The notes under the pieces: generated by a model
What the model saw: only the letters and a program-made list of their open reading frames with translations
Database searches by the model: none
Told to the model about the DNA's origin: nothing
Shown here: in pieces, positions 47,423 through 55,972 of the stretch
How positions within the stretch are numbered: position 1 is the first letter of the stretch
Layout of the letters: the number at the start of each line of letters is the position of its first letter
NCBI RefSeq assembly: GCF_021310995.1
Contig: NZ_CP054150.1
Location: 310,001 to 374,000 of the forward strand
Length of the DNA stretch: 64,000 bases
DNA from: Agrobacterium vaccinii
Lineage (GTDB): Bacteria; Pseudomonadota; Alphaproteobacteria; Rhizobiales; Rhizobiaceae
Direction: 5' to 3'
Program-made: the position numbers and the translations under genes

Positions 47423-48169
47423 GTGAGAGGGCGTAGGCTATTGAAGGTGGATGTTGATGTTCGCAGGCTCATCGCTGCGCCGTTTGATAGGTCGGTGAAG
47501 TTGCCGCGCGATCAACTCATTCGGAACATTTCTGTCGCGGCTACTGACGGCAACGTTACAGCCGCCATCGAAATGCTTGCGTCCTTTGCAGGCGCTGCCC
47601 ACTATCTGCTGGCGCGCGAAGATCTTTTGCAGGAAGCCGGTCTCAATTTCATCATCACATCCGACTGGCCCTTCGATCTGGTGCGCAGGTTGGGGTCGGA
47701 ACTGACCAACAACCAGAACCGCGTCAGCGAGATGGAAAAGTGCCTGGCGCTTTTGAAGCCGCGTGTGCTGTTCCTGCCGGACGATGCCGTCGTGCCCCAT
47801 GGTGTCGACCGCAAATATTGCGCCATGACCTTCTGCGTGGGGCGCGTGCGGTTCTCGCTGCTGCTGCTGTTCGAACTCGACAATGTCCCCGTGGACGATC
47901 GCCTGCGTGAGACCGGTATGTTGGCGGGTTACTTCGCCAGTTCCGGCATCGTGGCGGAATCGCGTGTCGAACGGGACATCGACCTGACCGAGCGGGAACT
48001 CGAATGCCTGTTCTGGATTGCCGAGGGCAAGACCAGCGACGAAATGGCGACGATCCTCGGCATCTCCCGCAACACCATCAACAACTACATCACCAGCGTC
48101 ATGCGCAAGACGGCAACCAAGACCCGCTCCGAGGCCATTGCCTATGCGGTTCGAAACAATCTCGTATGA
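47423..48169 (+). CDS. visN: LuxR-family flagellar master regulator VisN
   Basis: 248 residues if GTG 47423 is used; AAGGAG lies very close, and TTG 47441 or GTG 47447 are alternatives. The N-terminal domain is an autoinducer-binding-like fold without a recognised ligand. The C-terminal LuxR helix-turn-helix reads LTERELECLFWIAEGKTSDEMATILGISRNTINNYI. VisN and VisR form the heterodimer that starts the flagellar cascade in rhizobia by activating rem. The stop overlaps a possible visR start. Confidence 0.93.
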   Translation: MRGRRLLKVDVDVRRLIAAPFDRSVKLPRDQLIRNISVAATDGNVTAAIEMLASFAGAAHYLLAREDLLQEAGLNFIITSDWPFDLVRRLGSELTNNQNRVSEMEKCLALLKPRVLFLPDDAVVPHGVDRKYCAMTFCVGRVRFSLLLLFELDNVPVDDRLRETGMLAGYFASSGIVAESRVERDIDLTERELECLFWIAEGKTSDEMATILGISRNTINNYITSVMRKTATKTRSEAIAYAVRNNLV

Positions 48170-48180
48170 GGGTGCGTGAG

Positions 48181-48927
48181 ATGGGCTACTATAAGGATTC
48201 CGAGGTCGCCAGCACAGACCCTGTGGTGCCTGCGCGCGCCACGACAGCGGCCAGCCGCTCCGATCTGTTTCCGCGCCTTGTGGCGATACAGCGCATTCTG
48301 GGCGCCAAGAATTTTGTCGTGGTCAGGGCCGTCGCGTCTGGCTTTCCCAACAAGCGTAAGCTGTTCTGCGAGCTGGAAAACTGGGGCATCAATGCCAGCG
48401 ATCAAAGCACGCGGCTGGTGTTGGCCATGGGCGAGCGTCTGCTCGAACATCTTGAACGTTCGCTTCTGCCCGTCACATGGAAGAGCGAAAACGGCTCGGG
48501 CTTTGCCGACGTCCCCGACGTTGCCGCGCTGATGGTTCGGCTTGCCAATGACGATCTGTCCTATGCCGGGCTGGCGCTGCCAGTGCGGCTGGGCACGATC
48601 GGCAATGGTTATGTCGTGTTCTGCGGTGGAAACCTGCTGCTGGACAACGAGATCGTTCTGGAGCAGCACATCAAGTGCACGGAAATCATGGTCGATCTTC
48701 TGGCGCTCGACGAACGCCGAGTCACGCCTGCCGAATCTCTCAGCGAACGCGAAGTCGCCTGCCTTCAGCTTGCCGGAGATGGCCGCATCAGCGAAGAAAT
48801 TGCCGTGAAGCTCGGCCTGTCGGTTCACACCGTCAACGCCTATCTCGGCTCCGCGACCATCAAGCTTGATTCGGTCAACCGCATCCAGGCCATCGCCAAA
48901 GCGATCCGCATGGGCTACATCCACTGA
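48181..48927 (+). CDS. visR: LuxR-family flagellar master regulator VisR
   Basis: 248 residues from ATG at 48181, with GAGGG about nine bases upstream. A second in-frame ATG at 48166 overlaps the visN stop (ATGA) and would add five residues. The C-terminal helix-turn-helix reads LSEREVACLQLAGDGRISEEIAVKLGLSVHTVNAYLG. Partner of VisN in the class I regulator. The upstream reading of this frame into visN is not coding. Confidence 0.93.
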   Translation: MGYYKDSEVASTDPVVPARATTAASRSDLFPRLVAIQRILGAKNFVVVRAVASGFPNKRKLFCELENWGINASDQSTRLVLAMGERLLEHLERSLLPVTWKSENGSGFADVPDVAALMVRLANDDLSYAGLALPVRLGTIGNGYVVFCGGNLLLDNEIVLEQHIKCTEIMVDLLALDERRVTPAESLSEREVACLQLAGDGRISEEIAVKLGLSVHTVNAYLGSATIKLDSVNRIQAIAKAIRMGYIH

Positions 48928-48962
48928 TATAGCGTTGCGACGCACGCTTTGTCCCTATATCG

Positions 48963-48998
48963 AACGGCCTGAAATCCCTTGGGAATTCAGGCCTTTTG
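48963..48998. terminator. Bidirectional terminator between visR and the second glycosyltransferase
   Basis: GGCCTGAA (48966-48973) pairs with TTCAGGCC (48986-48993), with an extended upper stem and T/A runs on both sides, between convergent genes. Confidence 0.85.
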
Positions 48999-49001
48999 CG
49001 T

Positions 49002-50924
49002 TTATCGCACCTCGAATGCGCCCTTCCGTGCGGGCAGGGCAGGGACGTCGAAGTGGTCGGGTGCTTCACCCGTCTTTGCCCGCTCGACCATCATTTCGTA
49101 AGCGGTCTCGAGGTGACGGCAGAAGCGTTCGGCATCGAACAGCGGCTTGATGAAACGGTTCGCATCGATGCGCGCGCGGATTTCCTTCAACGGTGCCTGA
49201 TCCTGCGCATAGGCCACGGCCTGATCGACATAGGCTGCCTCGTCTTCTGCAATCAGTTCCGGCGCGCCGATGGCATGCAACAGGCTTTCGCTGACGCGGG
49301 AGGCGAAGTTGGTGCCCTTGACCGTCAGCACTGGCAGGCCGGACCATAGTTGTTCCGACGTCGTCGTGTGACCGTTGACGGGGAAGGTATCGAGGCCGAG
49401 ATCGGCCACGGTGATACGATTGAGGTGAAGCTCGAAATCCAGCTTTGACATGAAGAACACGCGCTTGGCCGGAATGCCCATCGCCATGAACTTGGCCAGG
49501 ATATTGGCCTTGCTGTCCTGACTGTTGTGCAAAATCCAGATGACGCTGTTGGGCGTGCGCTTGAGAATATCGCCCCAGATTTCGGCAACGCGCGGCGTGA
49601 TCTTGCGGTTGGCGTTGAAGGACGCGAAGACGAAGGCGTCTTCCGGCAGGCCGACATCGGCGCGGCTGAGCTGTTTGGCGAGCGGGCGGTTGACCGGGTC
49701 GTTCGGTTGATAGGTCTCAGGCAGGCGCGCGAATTTTTCGTAATAGTGCGGTTTGGAACTGTCCGGCAGCACGTAATGGTCGCCGATGGCATAGTCCAGG
49801 TCGACATTGACCGTGGAGCCGGGAAAGCCGATCCATGCGACTTGCACGGGAGCTGCGCCCATGTTGAGGATGGCTGTGCGGTTGCCCGCCGTATGGCCTT
49901 TCAGGTCGACCAGAATATCGATGTTGCGTGCCTTGATCTCGGCCAGCGCCTCGTCATTGCTCATCTCGCGGATCGTGACCACGTCACCCCACAGGCTGCG
50001 GTCGGCCTCGTTGGTCTTCAAAAGATCCGGTGCGGAATGGCAAAACAGCGTGATCTCGAAGCGATCACGGTCATGCAACTCCAGCACGCGGCGAATGAGC
50101 TTCATGGTGGCATGTTTGTCGAAAAGGTCGGATGATAGATAGCCGATCCGTATTTTGCTGCCCCATTCATGGGGCATCTGCCGACGTGCAACGCTCATCT
50201 CCGGCTTGAAGGCAGGCGTGTTGCTGCGCGCAAGCTGGTTGATGTGTTCATCGCCACTCCAGTGGAGATTGAAGAAGGTGCCGTCCAGCGAGATGAAATT
50301 CACATCTCCGTTGGCGACCACCTCATCGATGATAGGCTGGTGCTTTTCGATGGCGTCGAACTTGCTGTGTTCGCGGCAGAAGACCAGATACATCAGGCGC
50401 ACGGCCTGCTGGCGCGGCAATTTCGCCAGAAGCAGGCGGGCCGTCTCGATGTCTTTCGCATCGAACAGGTCCCATGTGGTGATGGCAATGCGCGCGCCGA
50501 GCTTGATGTGCTCGATGTCGTCGCTCTTCATCAGGATGCTTTTCAGTGCACGGGCAATACGGGGCTCGCCGCGTTCCAGCAGCATCGTGCCGACGATGAA
50601 GCATATTTCGGGGTATTTATGGAAGCGATGGATCAGCTTGTTGGAGAGCGCGAGCGCCTTTTCCTTCTGGCCGCAATCGTAATAGAGCTTGATACTATCG
50701 ACGAGATAGCTCTCCGCATCCATGCCATTTTGCTGGTAGGCCAGCTCATAGGATGTTGCCGCCTGTTCGGGCATGCCGATCTGCAGGCAGGTCTTGGCCA
50801 GCAAAGCATAGGTACGCGCGTCACGCTTGGTATCGATCAGCTTGTTCAGCGTTTGAAGGGCCTGGGTGTACTGACCGGTCTTGAAATGCTTCGAGGCGGC
50901 GGAATAGCTGATTTCGTTTAACAT
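49002..50924 (-). CDS. Second TPR-SPINDLY-type glycosyltransferase (GT41-like), 640 aa
   Basis: ATG at 50924 (MLNEISYSAASKHFKTGQYTQAL) with GGGAC upstream; a longer frame to 51053 enters the promoter region and is rejected. The N-terminal TPR helices (about 1-240) are followed by the SPINDLY catalytic half: IRIGYLSSDLFDKHATMKLI, DILVDLKGHTAGNRTAIL, WIGFPGSTVNVDLDY, DTFPVNGHTTTSEQLWSGLPVL and FASRVSESLLHAIG. It retains the motif set of the family and is clearly divergent from the copy at 34521, so the two probably act on different targets. Its place beside four flagellin genes makes flagellin the likely acceptor (inference). Confidence 0.9.
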   Translation of the reverse strand: MLNEISYSAASKHFKTGQYTQALQTLNKLIDTKRDARTYALLAKTCLQIGMPEQAATSYELAYQQNGMDAESYLVDSIKLYYDCGQKEKALALSNKLIHRFHKYPEICFIVGTMLLERGEPRIARALKSILMKSDDIEHIKLGARIAITTWDLFDAKDIETARLLLAKLPRQQAVRLMYLVFCREHSKFDAIEKHQPIIDEVVANGDVNFISLDGTFFNLHWSGDEHINQLARSNTPAFKPEMSVARRQMPHEWGSKIRIGYLSSDLFDKHATMKLIRRVLELHDRDRFEITLFCHSAPDLLKTNEADRSLWGDVVTIREMSNDEALAEIKARNIDILVDLKGHTAGNRTAILNMGAAPVQVAWIGFPGSTVNVDLDYAIGDHYVLPDSSKPHYYEKFARLPETYQPNDPVNRPLAKQLSRADVGLPEDAFVFASFNANRKITPRVAEIWGDILKRTPNSVIWILHNSQDSKANILAKFMAMGIPAKRVFFMSKLDFELHLNRITVADLGLDTFPVNGHTTTSEQLWSGLPVLTVKGTNFASRVSESLLHAIGAPELIAEDEAAYVDQAVAYAQDQAPLKEIRARIDANRFIKPLFDAERFCRHLETAYEMMVERAKTGEAPDHFDVPALPARKGAFEVR

Positions 50925-51221
50925 GTGTCCCGTTCTATTCTCTTGCGGTTCCGCTTGCAGACAACGGCCTCTCGGGCGCGCGGAGACTGCCGATTTAGAA
51001 ATTCGACAGATACTATCGGGCGAAGCTTGCTTGAAACAGGTCTTCGCGCGCACGCACCTGTCTCATTCTGGTTAACCCCTCTAACCGGCTGTTTGCGCAA
51101 CATTAACCATTAGAATCGAGGGGGAAGCCGATACTGCTAAAATTAAGGACTTGGAAATGCTTGCCGCGCATTTTGACTGTGCGTGACGGGTTTGGTGTCC
51201 ATTAAAAAACGGAACCGAGTG
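50925..51221. promoter_or_regulatory. Divergent promoter region between the glycosyltransferase and flaA
   Basis: About 300 bases between head-to-head genes. An AT-rich patch around 51095-51150 is promoter-like. No gene is present. Confidence 0.5.
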
Positions 51222-51301
51222 GCATGATGCCGAACCGTTATCGCCGGTACTTGTAATCCGGCATGTCCCTCATCTTGTACCGCGTTTTAAAGGGGCAACT
51301 T
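51222..51301 (+). promoter_or_regulatory. flaA leader with Shine-Dalgarno-pairing hairpin
   Basis: GCATGA at 51222-51227 opens a leader of 80 bases shared with flaB and flaC. CCGG pairs (51244 and 51258) could form a small first hairpin. TGTCCCT at 51264-51270 pairs with AGGGGCA at 51291-51297, covering the ribosome binding site. Confidence 0.65.
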
Positions 51302-52177
51302 ATGTCTAGCATCAACTTCAATTCTTCTGCGAACAATGCACTTCAGACATTGCGCACGATCAACTCGAACCTCGGCAACACACAGGACCGCGTTTCGACC
51401 GGCCTGAAAATCGCCAACGCCTCCGACGGTGCAGCATACTGGTCCATCGCGACCACAATGAAGTCCGACAACAAGGCCCTCGGCGCTGCAACGGATGCAC
51501 TCGGCATCGGTTCTGCCAAGGTCGATACCGCGTATGCCGCCATGGACAGCGCGATTGACGTCGTCAACGAAATCAAGACGAAGCTGACCACTGCCAGCGA
51601 AACGTCCGTTGACAAGGAGCAGGTTCAGCTCGAAATCAAAAAGCTTCAGGAACAGCTGACGGCTATCGGTCAGGCTGCATCCTTCAACGGCGAAAACTGG
51701 ATGGTTCAGTCCTCGGGTTCGAGCACGACGGTTGTCGACGGCTTCATCCGTAACTCTGACGGCACCGTCAAGGTCACCAGCGCGAACTTCAGCGCCGGCG
51801 ACTACGCCCTTTTCGACACGATTGCCGGCGGCGTTGGCAGCAACGGTCTTCTGGGCGGCGTCATGACAGTCGCTCTGACGGCTACCACGACACAGGGTGA
51901 AATCGACACGTTCCTTTCGACGGTCGAATCTGCACTCGGCGAAATGACCAAGGGTGCAGCTGCTCTCGGCGCTCTCTCCACACGTATCGACCTGCAGGAT
52001 GAATATTCCAGCAAGCTCAGCGATGCGATGGATGCAGGTATCAGCCGTCTCGTAGACGCTGATATGGAAGAAGAATCTGCACGTCTTTCGGCCTTGCAGA
52101 CGCAGCAGCAGCTGGCCGTCCAGTCGCTGTCGATTGCGAACTCCAGCTCGCAGAGCCTGCTGTCGCTGTTCCGTTAA
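51302..52177 (+). CDS. flaA: Flagellin A
   Basis: 291 residues from ATG at 51302 (MSSINFNSSANNALQTL) with AAGGGGCA upstream. Conserved D0/D1 N-terminal helix (LRTINSNLGNTQDRVSTGLKI) and C-terminal helix (SRLVDADMEEESARLSALQTQQQL, ending SLFR), with a short central domain of about 90 residues as in other rhizobial flagellins. Exported by the flagellar type III system and assembled into the complex filament. Followed by its own terminator. Confidence 0.96.
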   Translation: MSSINFNSSANNALQTLRTINSNLGNTQDRVSTGLKIANASDGAAYWSIATTMKSDNKALGAATDALGIGSAKVDTAYAAMDSAIDVVNEIKTKLTTASETSVDKEQVQLEIKKLQEQLTAIGQAASFNGENWMVQSSGSSTTVVDGFIRNSDGTVKVTSANFSAGDYALFDTIAGGVGSNGLLGGVMTVALTATTTQGEIDTFLSTVESALGEMTKGAAALGALSTRIDLQDEYSSKLSDAMDAGISRLVDADMEEESARLSALQTQQQLAVQSLSIANSSSQSLLSLFR

Positions 52178-52198
52178 TACGGGCATCAACATACGATA

Positions 52199-52233
52199 TG
52201 AGGGGTCGGACCTATGGTCCGGCCCCTTTTTCG
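52199..52233 (+). terminator. Rho-independent terminator after flaA
   Basis: A 12-bp stem, 52201-52212 with 52216-52227 (one G-U), loop TAT, then TTTTT. Confidence 0.92.
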
Positions 52234-52364
52234 TTAACAAAGTATTATCAATTTATTTTAAAAATTTACTATTTGTTTATACAAAATTTGGAAGTCTTTA
52301 ACCTTAATGAGGTTAGATCAGGTCATCGAAGCGACAGCCGAAAATTAACTATATTGTTCGGCAG

Positions 52365-52441
52365 GCATGAAGCTGATCGTCGTTTACCGGTAAGACCGGA
52401 ATGTCCCTTCAAATATATTTGCCAAAGGGGCAATTAATACT
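52365..52441 (+). promoter_or_regulatory. flaB leader with Shine-Dalgarno-pairing hairpin
   Basis: GCATGAAGCTG at 52365-52375, CCGG repeats at 52387 and 52396, then TGTCCCTT at 52402-52409 pairing with AAGGGGCA at 52425-52432 across a 15-base loop. The paired strand contains the ribosome binding site of flaB. Confidence 0.7.
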
Positions 52442-53323
52442 ATGACCAGTATCCTGACCAACACATCTGCTATGTCTGCACTGCAGACTCTTCGCACGAT
52501 CAACAACAACCTTTCCACAACGCAGGACCGTGTGTCCTCCGGTGAGAAGGTCGGAAAAGCTGCCGATAACGTCGCCTACTGGTCCATCTCGACAACGATG
52601 AATTCGGACAACAAGGCACTCGGCGCAGCCACCGACGCTCTGGGCGTTGGCGCAGCAAAAGTCGACACTGCCTATGCCGCCATGGACAGCGCGATTGACG
52701 TCGTTAACGAAATCAAGGCAAAACTGACGACTTCCAGCGAAACATCTGTCGACAAGGAACAGGTTCAGCTCGAAATCACCAAGCTTCAGGAACAGCTGAC
52801 GGCAATCGGCCAGGCTGCATCCTTCAACGGTGAGAACTGGGCAATTCAGGCTGACGTCTCTTCTCAGACGACTGTCGTCGACGGCTTCATTCGCAACGAA
52901 GACGGCTCGGTCAAGGTTACGACGGCTACCTTCGACGCAGGCACTTACGCCATGTTCTCCACCATCGCCGATGGCGTTGGTAACGGCGGCATTCTCGGCA
53001 GCGTCATGAGCGTTGCACTGACGAGCGTATCCACACAGGGCGAAATCGACGCCTTCCTGTCGACCGTTCAGACCGCGATCGACAACCTCACCGACGGTGC
53101 GGCTGCTCTTGGTGCGCTTTCTTCGCGTATCGACATGCAGGACGACTACTCCTCCAAGCTCAGCGATGCGATCGAAGCTGGCGTAAGCCGTCTGGTCGAT
53201 GCCGACATGGAAGAAGAATCTGCACGCCTCTCGGCCCTGCAGACCCAGCAGCAGCTGGCCGTCCAGTCGCTGTCGATTGCGAACTCCAGCTCGCAGAACA
53301 TCATGACCCTCTTCAGAGGCTAA
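52442..53323 (+). CDS. flaB: Flagellin B
   Basis: 293 residues, closely related to FlaA and FlaC (MTSILTNTSAMSALQTL; C-terminus SQNIMTLFRG). The N- and C-terminal coiled-coil domains are nearly invariant among the three, and variation is in the centre. GGILGSVMSVALTSVSTQGE is shared with FlaC almost base for base. Independent transcription unit with its own leader and terminator. Gene letters follow order, not proven orthology. Confidence 0.95.
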   Translation: MTSILTNTSAMSALQTLRTINNNLSTTQDRVSSGEKVGKAADNVAYWSISTTMNSDNKALGAATDALGVGAAKVDTAYAAMDSAIDVVNEIKAKLTTSSETSVDKEQVQLEITKLQEQLTAIGQAASFNGENWAIQADVSSQTTVVDGFIRNEDGSVKVTTATFDAGTYAMFSTIADGVGNGGILGSVMSVALTSVSTQGEIDAFLSTVQTAIDNLTDGAAALGALSSRIDMQDDYSSKLSDAIEAGVSRLVDADMEEESARLSALQTQQQLAVQSLSIANSSSQNIMTLFRG

Positions 53324-53343
53324 TCATTTCCTTAATGAAACGG

Positions 53344-53374
53344 AAAAGCCGCGCCCACAGCGCGGCTTTTTTTA
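53344..53374 (+). terminator. Rho-independent terminator after flaB
   Basis: AGCCGCGC (53347-53354) pairs with GCGCGGCT (53360-53367), followed by a run of T. Confidence 0.92.
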
Positions 53375-53564
53375 TGAAAAAATTCAACTTATCAGATTTA
53401 GAAAATCCACATATTTAACAATGACTTAATGAACATTAACGGGGTTTCCCGAGCTTAATGCTTTCTTCAACAAGGTAAAAGAACTCCTACTATTAAACCT
53501 TTGTTAACCAAAAACCTGTTTTCTGTGGTCATCGAAACAGCGCACCGAACACTACGATCGGTAA
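53375..53564 (+). promoter_or_regulatory. Upstream region of flaC
   Basis: AT-rich, no gene. GGTCATCGAA at 53527-53536 also occurs before flaB at 52321-52330, at a similar distance from the shared GCATGAAGCTG block, so it is probably part of the common flagellin promoter. Confidence 0.5.
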
Positions 53565-53644
53565 GCATGAAGCTGCCTGCTGCGTTTCCCGGCTTAAACC
53601 GGAATGTCCCTTCTTAAAAAATTTGCCAAAGGGGCGACCTACAG
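53565..53644 (+). promoter_or_regulatory. flaC leader with Shine-Dalgarno-pairing hairpin
   Basis: GCATGAAGCTG at 53565-53575, CCGG at 53589 and 53599, then TGTCCCTT at 53605-53612 pairing with AAGGGGCG at 53629-53636. Same arrangement and spacing as flaB. Confidence 0.7.
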
Positions 53645-54526
53645 ATGACAAGTATTTTGACAAACACCTCTGCAATGTCTGCCCTTCAGACGCTGCGCTC
53701 GATCAACACAGATCTCTCCAACACACAGGATCGCGTTTCGTCTGGTTACCGGGTTGGTCAGGCCAAGGACAACGTCGCTTACTGGTCCATCTCCACGACC
53801 ATGAACTCCGATAACAAGGCGCTGAACGCGGCTTCGGACGCTCTGGGTGTGGGTGCTGCCAAGGTCGATACCGCCTATGCGGCAATGGAAAGCGCGATCA
53901 GCGCCGTCGACGAAATCAAGGCGAAACTGGTTACCGCCAGCGAACAATCCACCGACAAAGCACAGATCCAGCTCGAAATCAGCAAGCTTCAGGAACAGCT
54001 TTCGTCCATCGCACAGGGCGCTTCCTTCTCCGGTGAAAACTGGATGGTTCTGGGTGACGCCTCCGAGGCCAGCGTCGTTGACGGCTTCATCCGCACAGCC
54101 AGCGGCGGCGTCAGCGTCACGACTGCAAAGTTCAACATTTCCTCCTATGCCATGTTCTCGACGATCAACGCCGATGGTGTTGGCGAAGGTGGCATTCTCG
54201 GCAGCGTCATGAGCGTTGCACTGACGAGCGTCTCTACACAGGGCGAAATCGACGCATTCATGGACATCGTTGAAACAGCGATGAGCAGCCTGACGGACTC
54301 TGCCGCAGCTATCGGTGCCCTTCAGACCCGTATCGACTTGCAGGACAACTACTCGGCCAAGCTTTCCGACGCCATGGAATCCGGCGTCAGCCGTCTGGTC
54401 GATGCCGACATGGAAGAAGAATCAGCCAAGCTCTCTGCCTTGCAGACGCAGCAACAGCTGGCGATCCAGTCGCTGTCGATTGCAAACTCCAGCGCACAGA
54501 ACATCATGTCGCTGTTCCAGCAGTAA
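53645..54526 (+). CDS. flaC: Flagellin C
   Basis: 293 residues beginning MTSILTNTSAMSALQTLRSIN and ending NIMSLFQQ. Same short flagellin plan as FlaA and FlaB, with more differences in the centre (SSYAMFSTINADGVGEGGILG). Own leader and terminator, so the three filament subunits can be made in different amounts. Confidence 0.95.
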   Translation: MTSILTNTSAMSALQTLRSINTDLSNTQDRVSSGYRVGQAKDNVAYWSISTTMNSDNKALNAASDALGVGAAKVDTAYAAMESAISAVDEIKAKLVTASEQSTDKAQIQLEISKLQEQLSSIAQGASFSGENWMVLGDASEASVVDGFIRTASGGVSVTTAKFNISSYAMFSTINADGVGEGGILGSVMSVALTSVSTQGEIDAFMDIVETAMSSLTDSAAAIGALQTRIDLQDNYSAKLSDAMESGVSRLVDADMEEESAKLSALQTQQQLAIQSLSIANSSAQNIMSLFQQ

Positions 54527-54544
54527 AACTAGCATCCTCCCGAT

Positions 54545-54583
54545 CCAAACCGCGCCCTCTGCAAAGGAGGCGCGGTTTTTTCG
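54545..54583 (+). terminator. Rho-independent terminator after flaC
   Basis: AACCGCGCC (54548-54556) pairs with GGCGCGGTT (54569-54577), then a T-run. Confidence 0.92.
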
Positions 54584-54818
54584 TCTTTCTGCTCAAGCGA
54601 TTAAAAACATATGGTTTTTCGGCGTCGAACAGCCATCACGCAAGTTTCGCCATAGCTTCGGCGCGTAGAAGACTTGCCACGGGTTTAGCATTTCGTTAAC
54701 CCTTGAGCCGTGCGATGCTTCGTGTCTTTTCGCGCCTGTGCCTCTTCATGATGAGAGTGCGGCTTTACGCCAGAAAGTTCTGGCATGTCCCCGTTCCTCC
54801 CGGCCCGATGTAGGTAAC

Positions 54819-55784
54819 ATGACCAATATCCTTTCTTCCAGCAGCGTGCAGAGTGCGCTTCAGACGCTTCTGTTCAGCAACGATACCCTTCAAAAAACGC
54901 AGGAACGCGTGACGTCGGGTTACAAGATTGCGTCCGCTGCGGACAATTCCGGGTACTGGTCGACGGCCACCAACCTGACATCGGACGGCAATGTTCTGAC
55001 CAGCATCGGCGATGCCCTTAATCTCGGAGCCTCCAAGGTGGACACCACCTATGAGGCCGTCTCCTCGATGATCGACGTCACGGATCAGATCATGACGCAG
55101 TTGACGACGGCCTATGAAACGGGCACCGACCGCAGCCAAATCAACAACGCCATCGGTGCGTTGAAGGACAATTTGTACTCGATTTCTCAAGCCGCGACCT
55201 TCTCTGGCGACAATTGGCTTTTCAATTCGAGCGAGCAGCTTCCTGCGGAAAAAGTCGTGCCGTTCTCGTTCCACAAGGGCATCTCCGGCTCGATCTCGCT
55301 GGAGTATCTAACCGTCAACACCGCCGAAACGACGCTCGTAGATACGAACGACGCCAACCGGGGCCTGCTGACGAAGGGCGTCGATGCAAGCGCGCGGGAC
55401 GCAAATGGCGGCTCCTCGGCGCGCGAATATTACCTGCTCGACGCCAACTCTGCGACAGCGGCGTCCGGCACTGAGATTTCCGTTTCCGATGCGACCACCA
55501 GAGACGAACTTGATGACATGGTCTATGTCGTTGGGCACTTGTCCAGTCAACTCAAACAGTTGGGTGCTTCATTGGGCACGATGTCCAACCGGATGGATCA
55601 GCAGACAACATTCGTGAGTTCCCTGAAGGATTCGATGGACAAGAGCGTCAGCCGCTTGGTGGATGCCAATATGGAAGAGGAATCCACACGGTTGACGGCC
55701 TATAAGACGCAGCGCGATCTGGCGGTCGAGGTCGTGTCCATGGCCAATAATCATCGCAAAAGCCTAGCCAGTCTGTTTGGTTGA
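54819..55784 (+). CDS. flaD: Divergent flagellin D
   Basis: 321 residues from ATG at 54819 (MTNILSSSSVQSALQTL); the longer frame from 54738 adds a non-flagellin leader. The N-terminal TQERVTSGYKIASAADNSGYWSTATNL and C-terminal SRLVDANMEEESTRLTAYKTQRDLAVEVVSMANNHRKSLASLFG mark it as a flagellin, clearly more diverged and longer in the centre than FlaA-C. Its leader has TGTCCCC but not the matching AAGGGGCA, and its ribosome binding site (GTAGG) is weaker. Likely a minor filament component. Confidence 0.93.
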   Translation: MTNILSSSSVQSALQTLLFSNDTLQKTQERVTSGYKIASAADNSGYWSTATNLTSDGNVLTSIGDALNLGASKVDTTYEAVSSMIDVTDQIMTQLTTAYETGTDRSQINNAIGALKDNLYSISQAATFSGDNWLFNSSEQLPAEKVVPFSFHKGISGSISLEYLTVNTAETTLVDTNDANRGLLTKGVDASARDANGGSSAREYYLLDANSATAASGTEISVSDATTRDELDDMVYVVGHLSSQLKQLGASLGTMSNRMDQQTTFVSSLKDSMDKSVSRLVDANMEEESTRLTAYKTQRDLAVEVVSMANNHRKSLASLFG

Positions 55785-55972
55785 TGCGTGACGGGGTTCA
55801 TCCTCGCACAAGTTTGACTCTCTATTTTAGAAAACTGAATTGCTGCCGGGTGTCTGTGCTTTCTCAATCAAAGCGACAGAATTCTGCCGGCCCTCTCTGA
55901 CTGCCTTGCGGATGATTTCATGATTCTCTTCTCCATCGAAAAGACAAGCGCGATATTGGGCGAGGTGCGGCC

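Noticed and set aside
48004..48165. N-terminal extension of visR into visN
   Set aside because: The extension is out-of-frame reading of the visN helix-turn-helix region; ATG 48181 or 48166 are the sensible starts.
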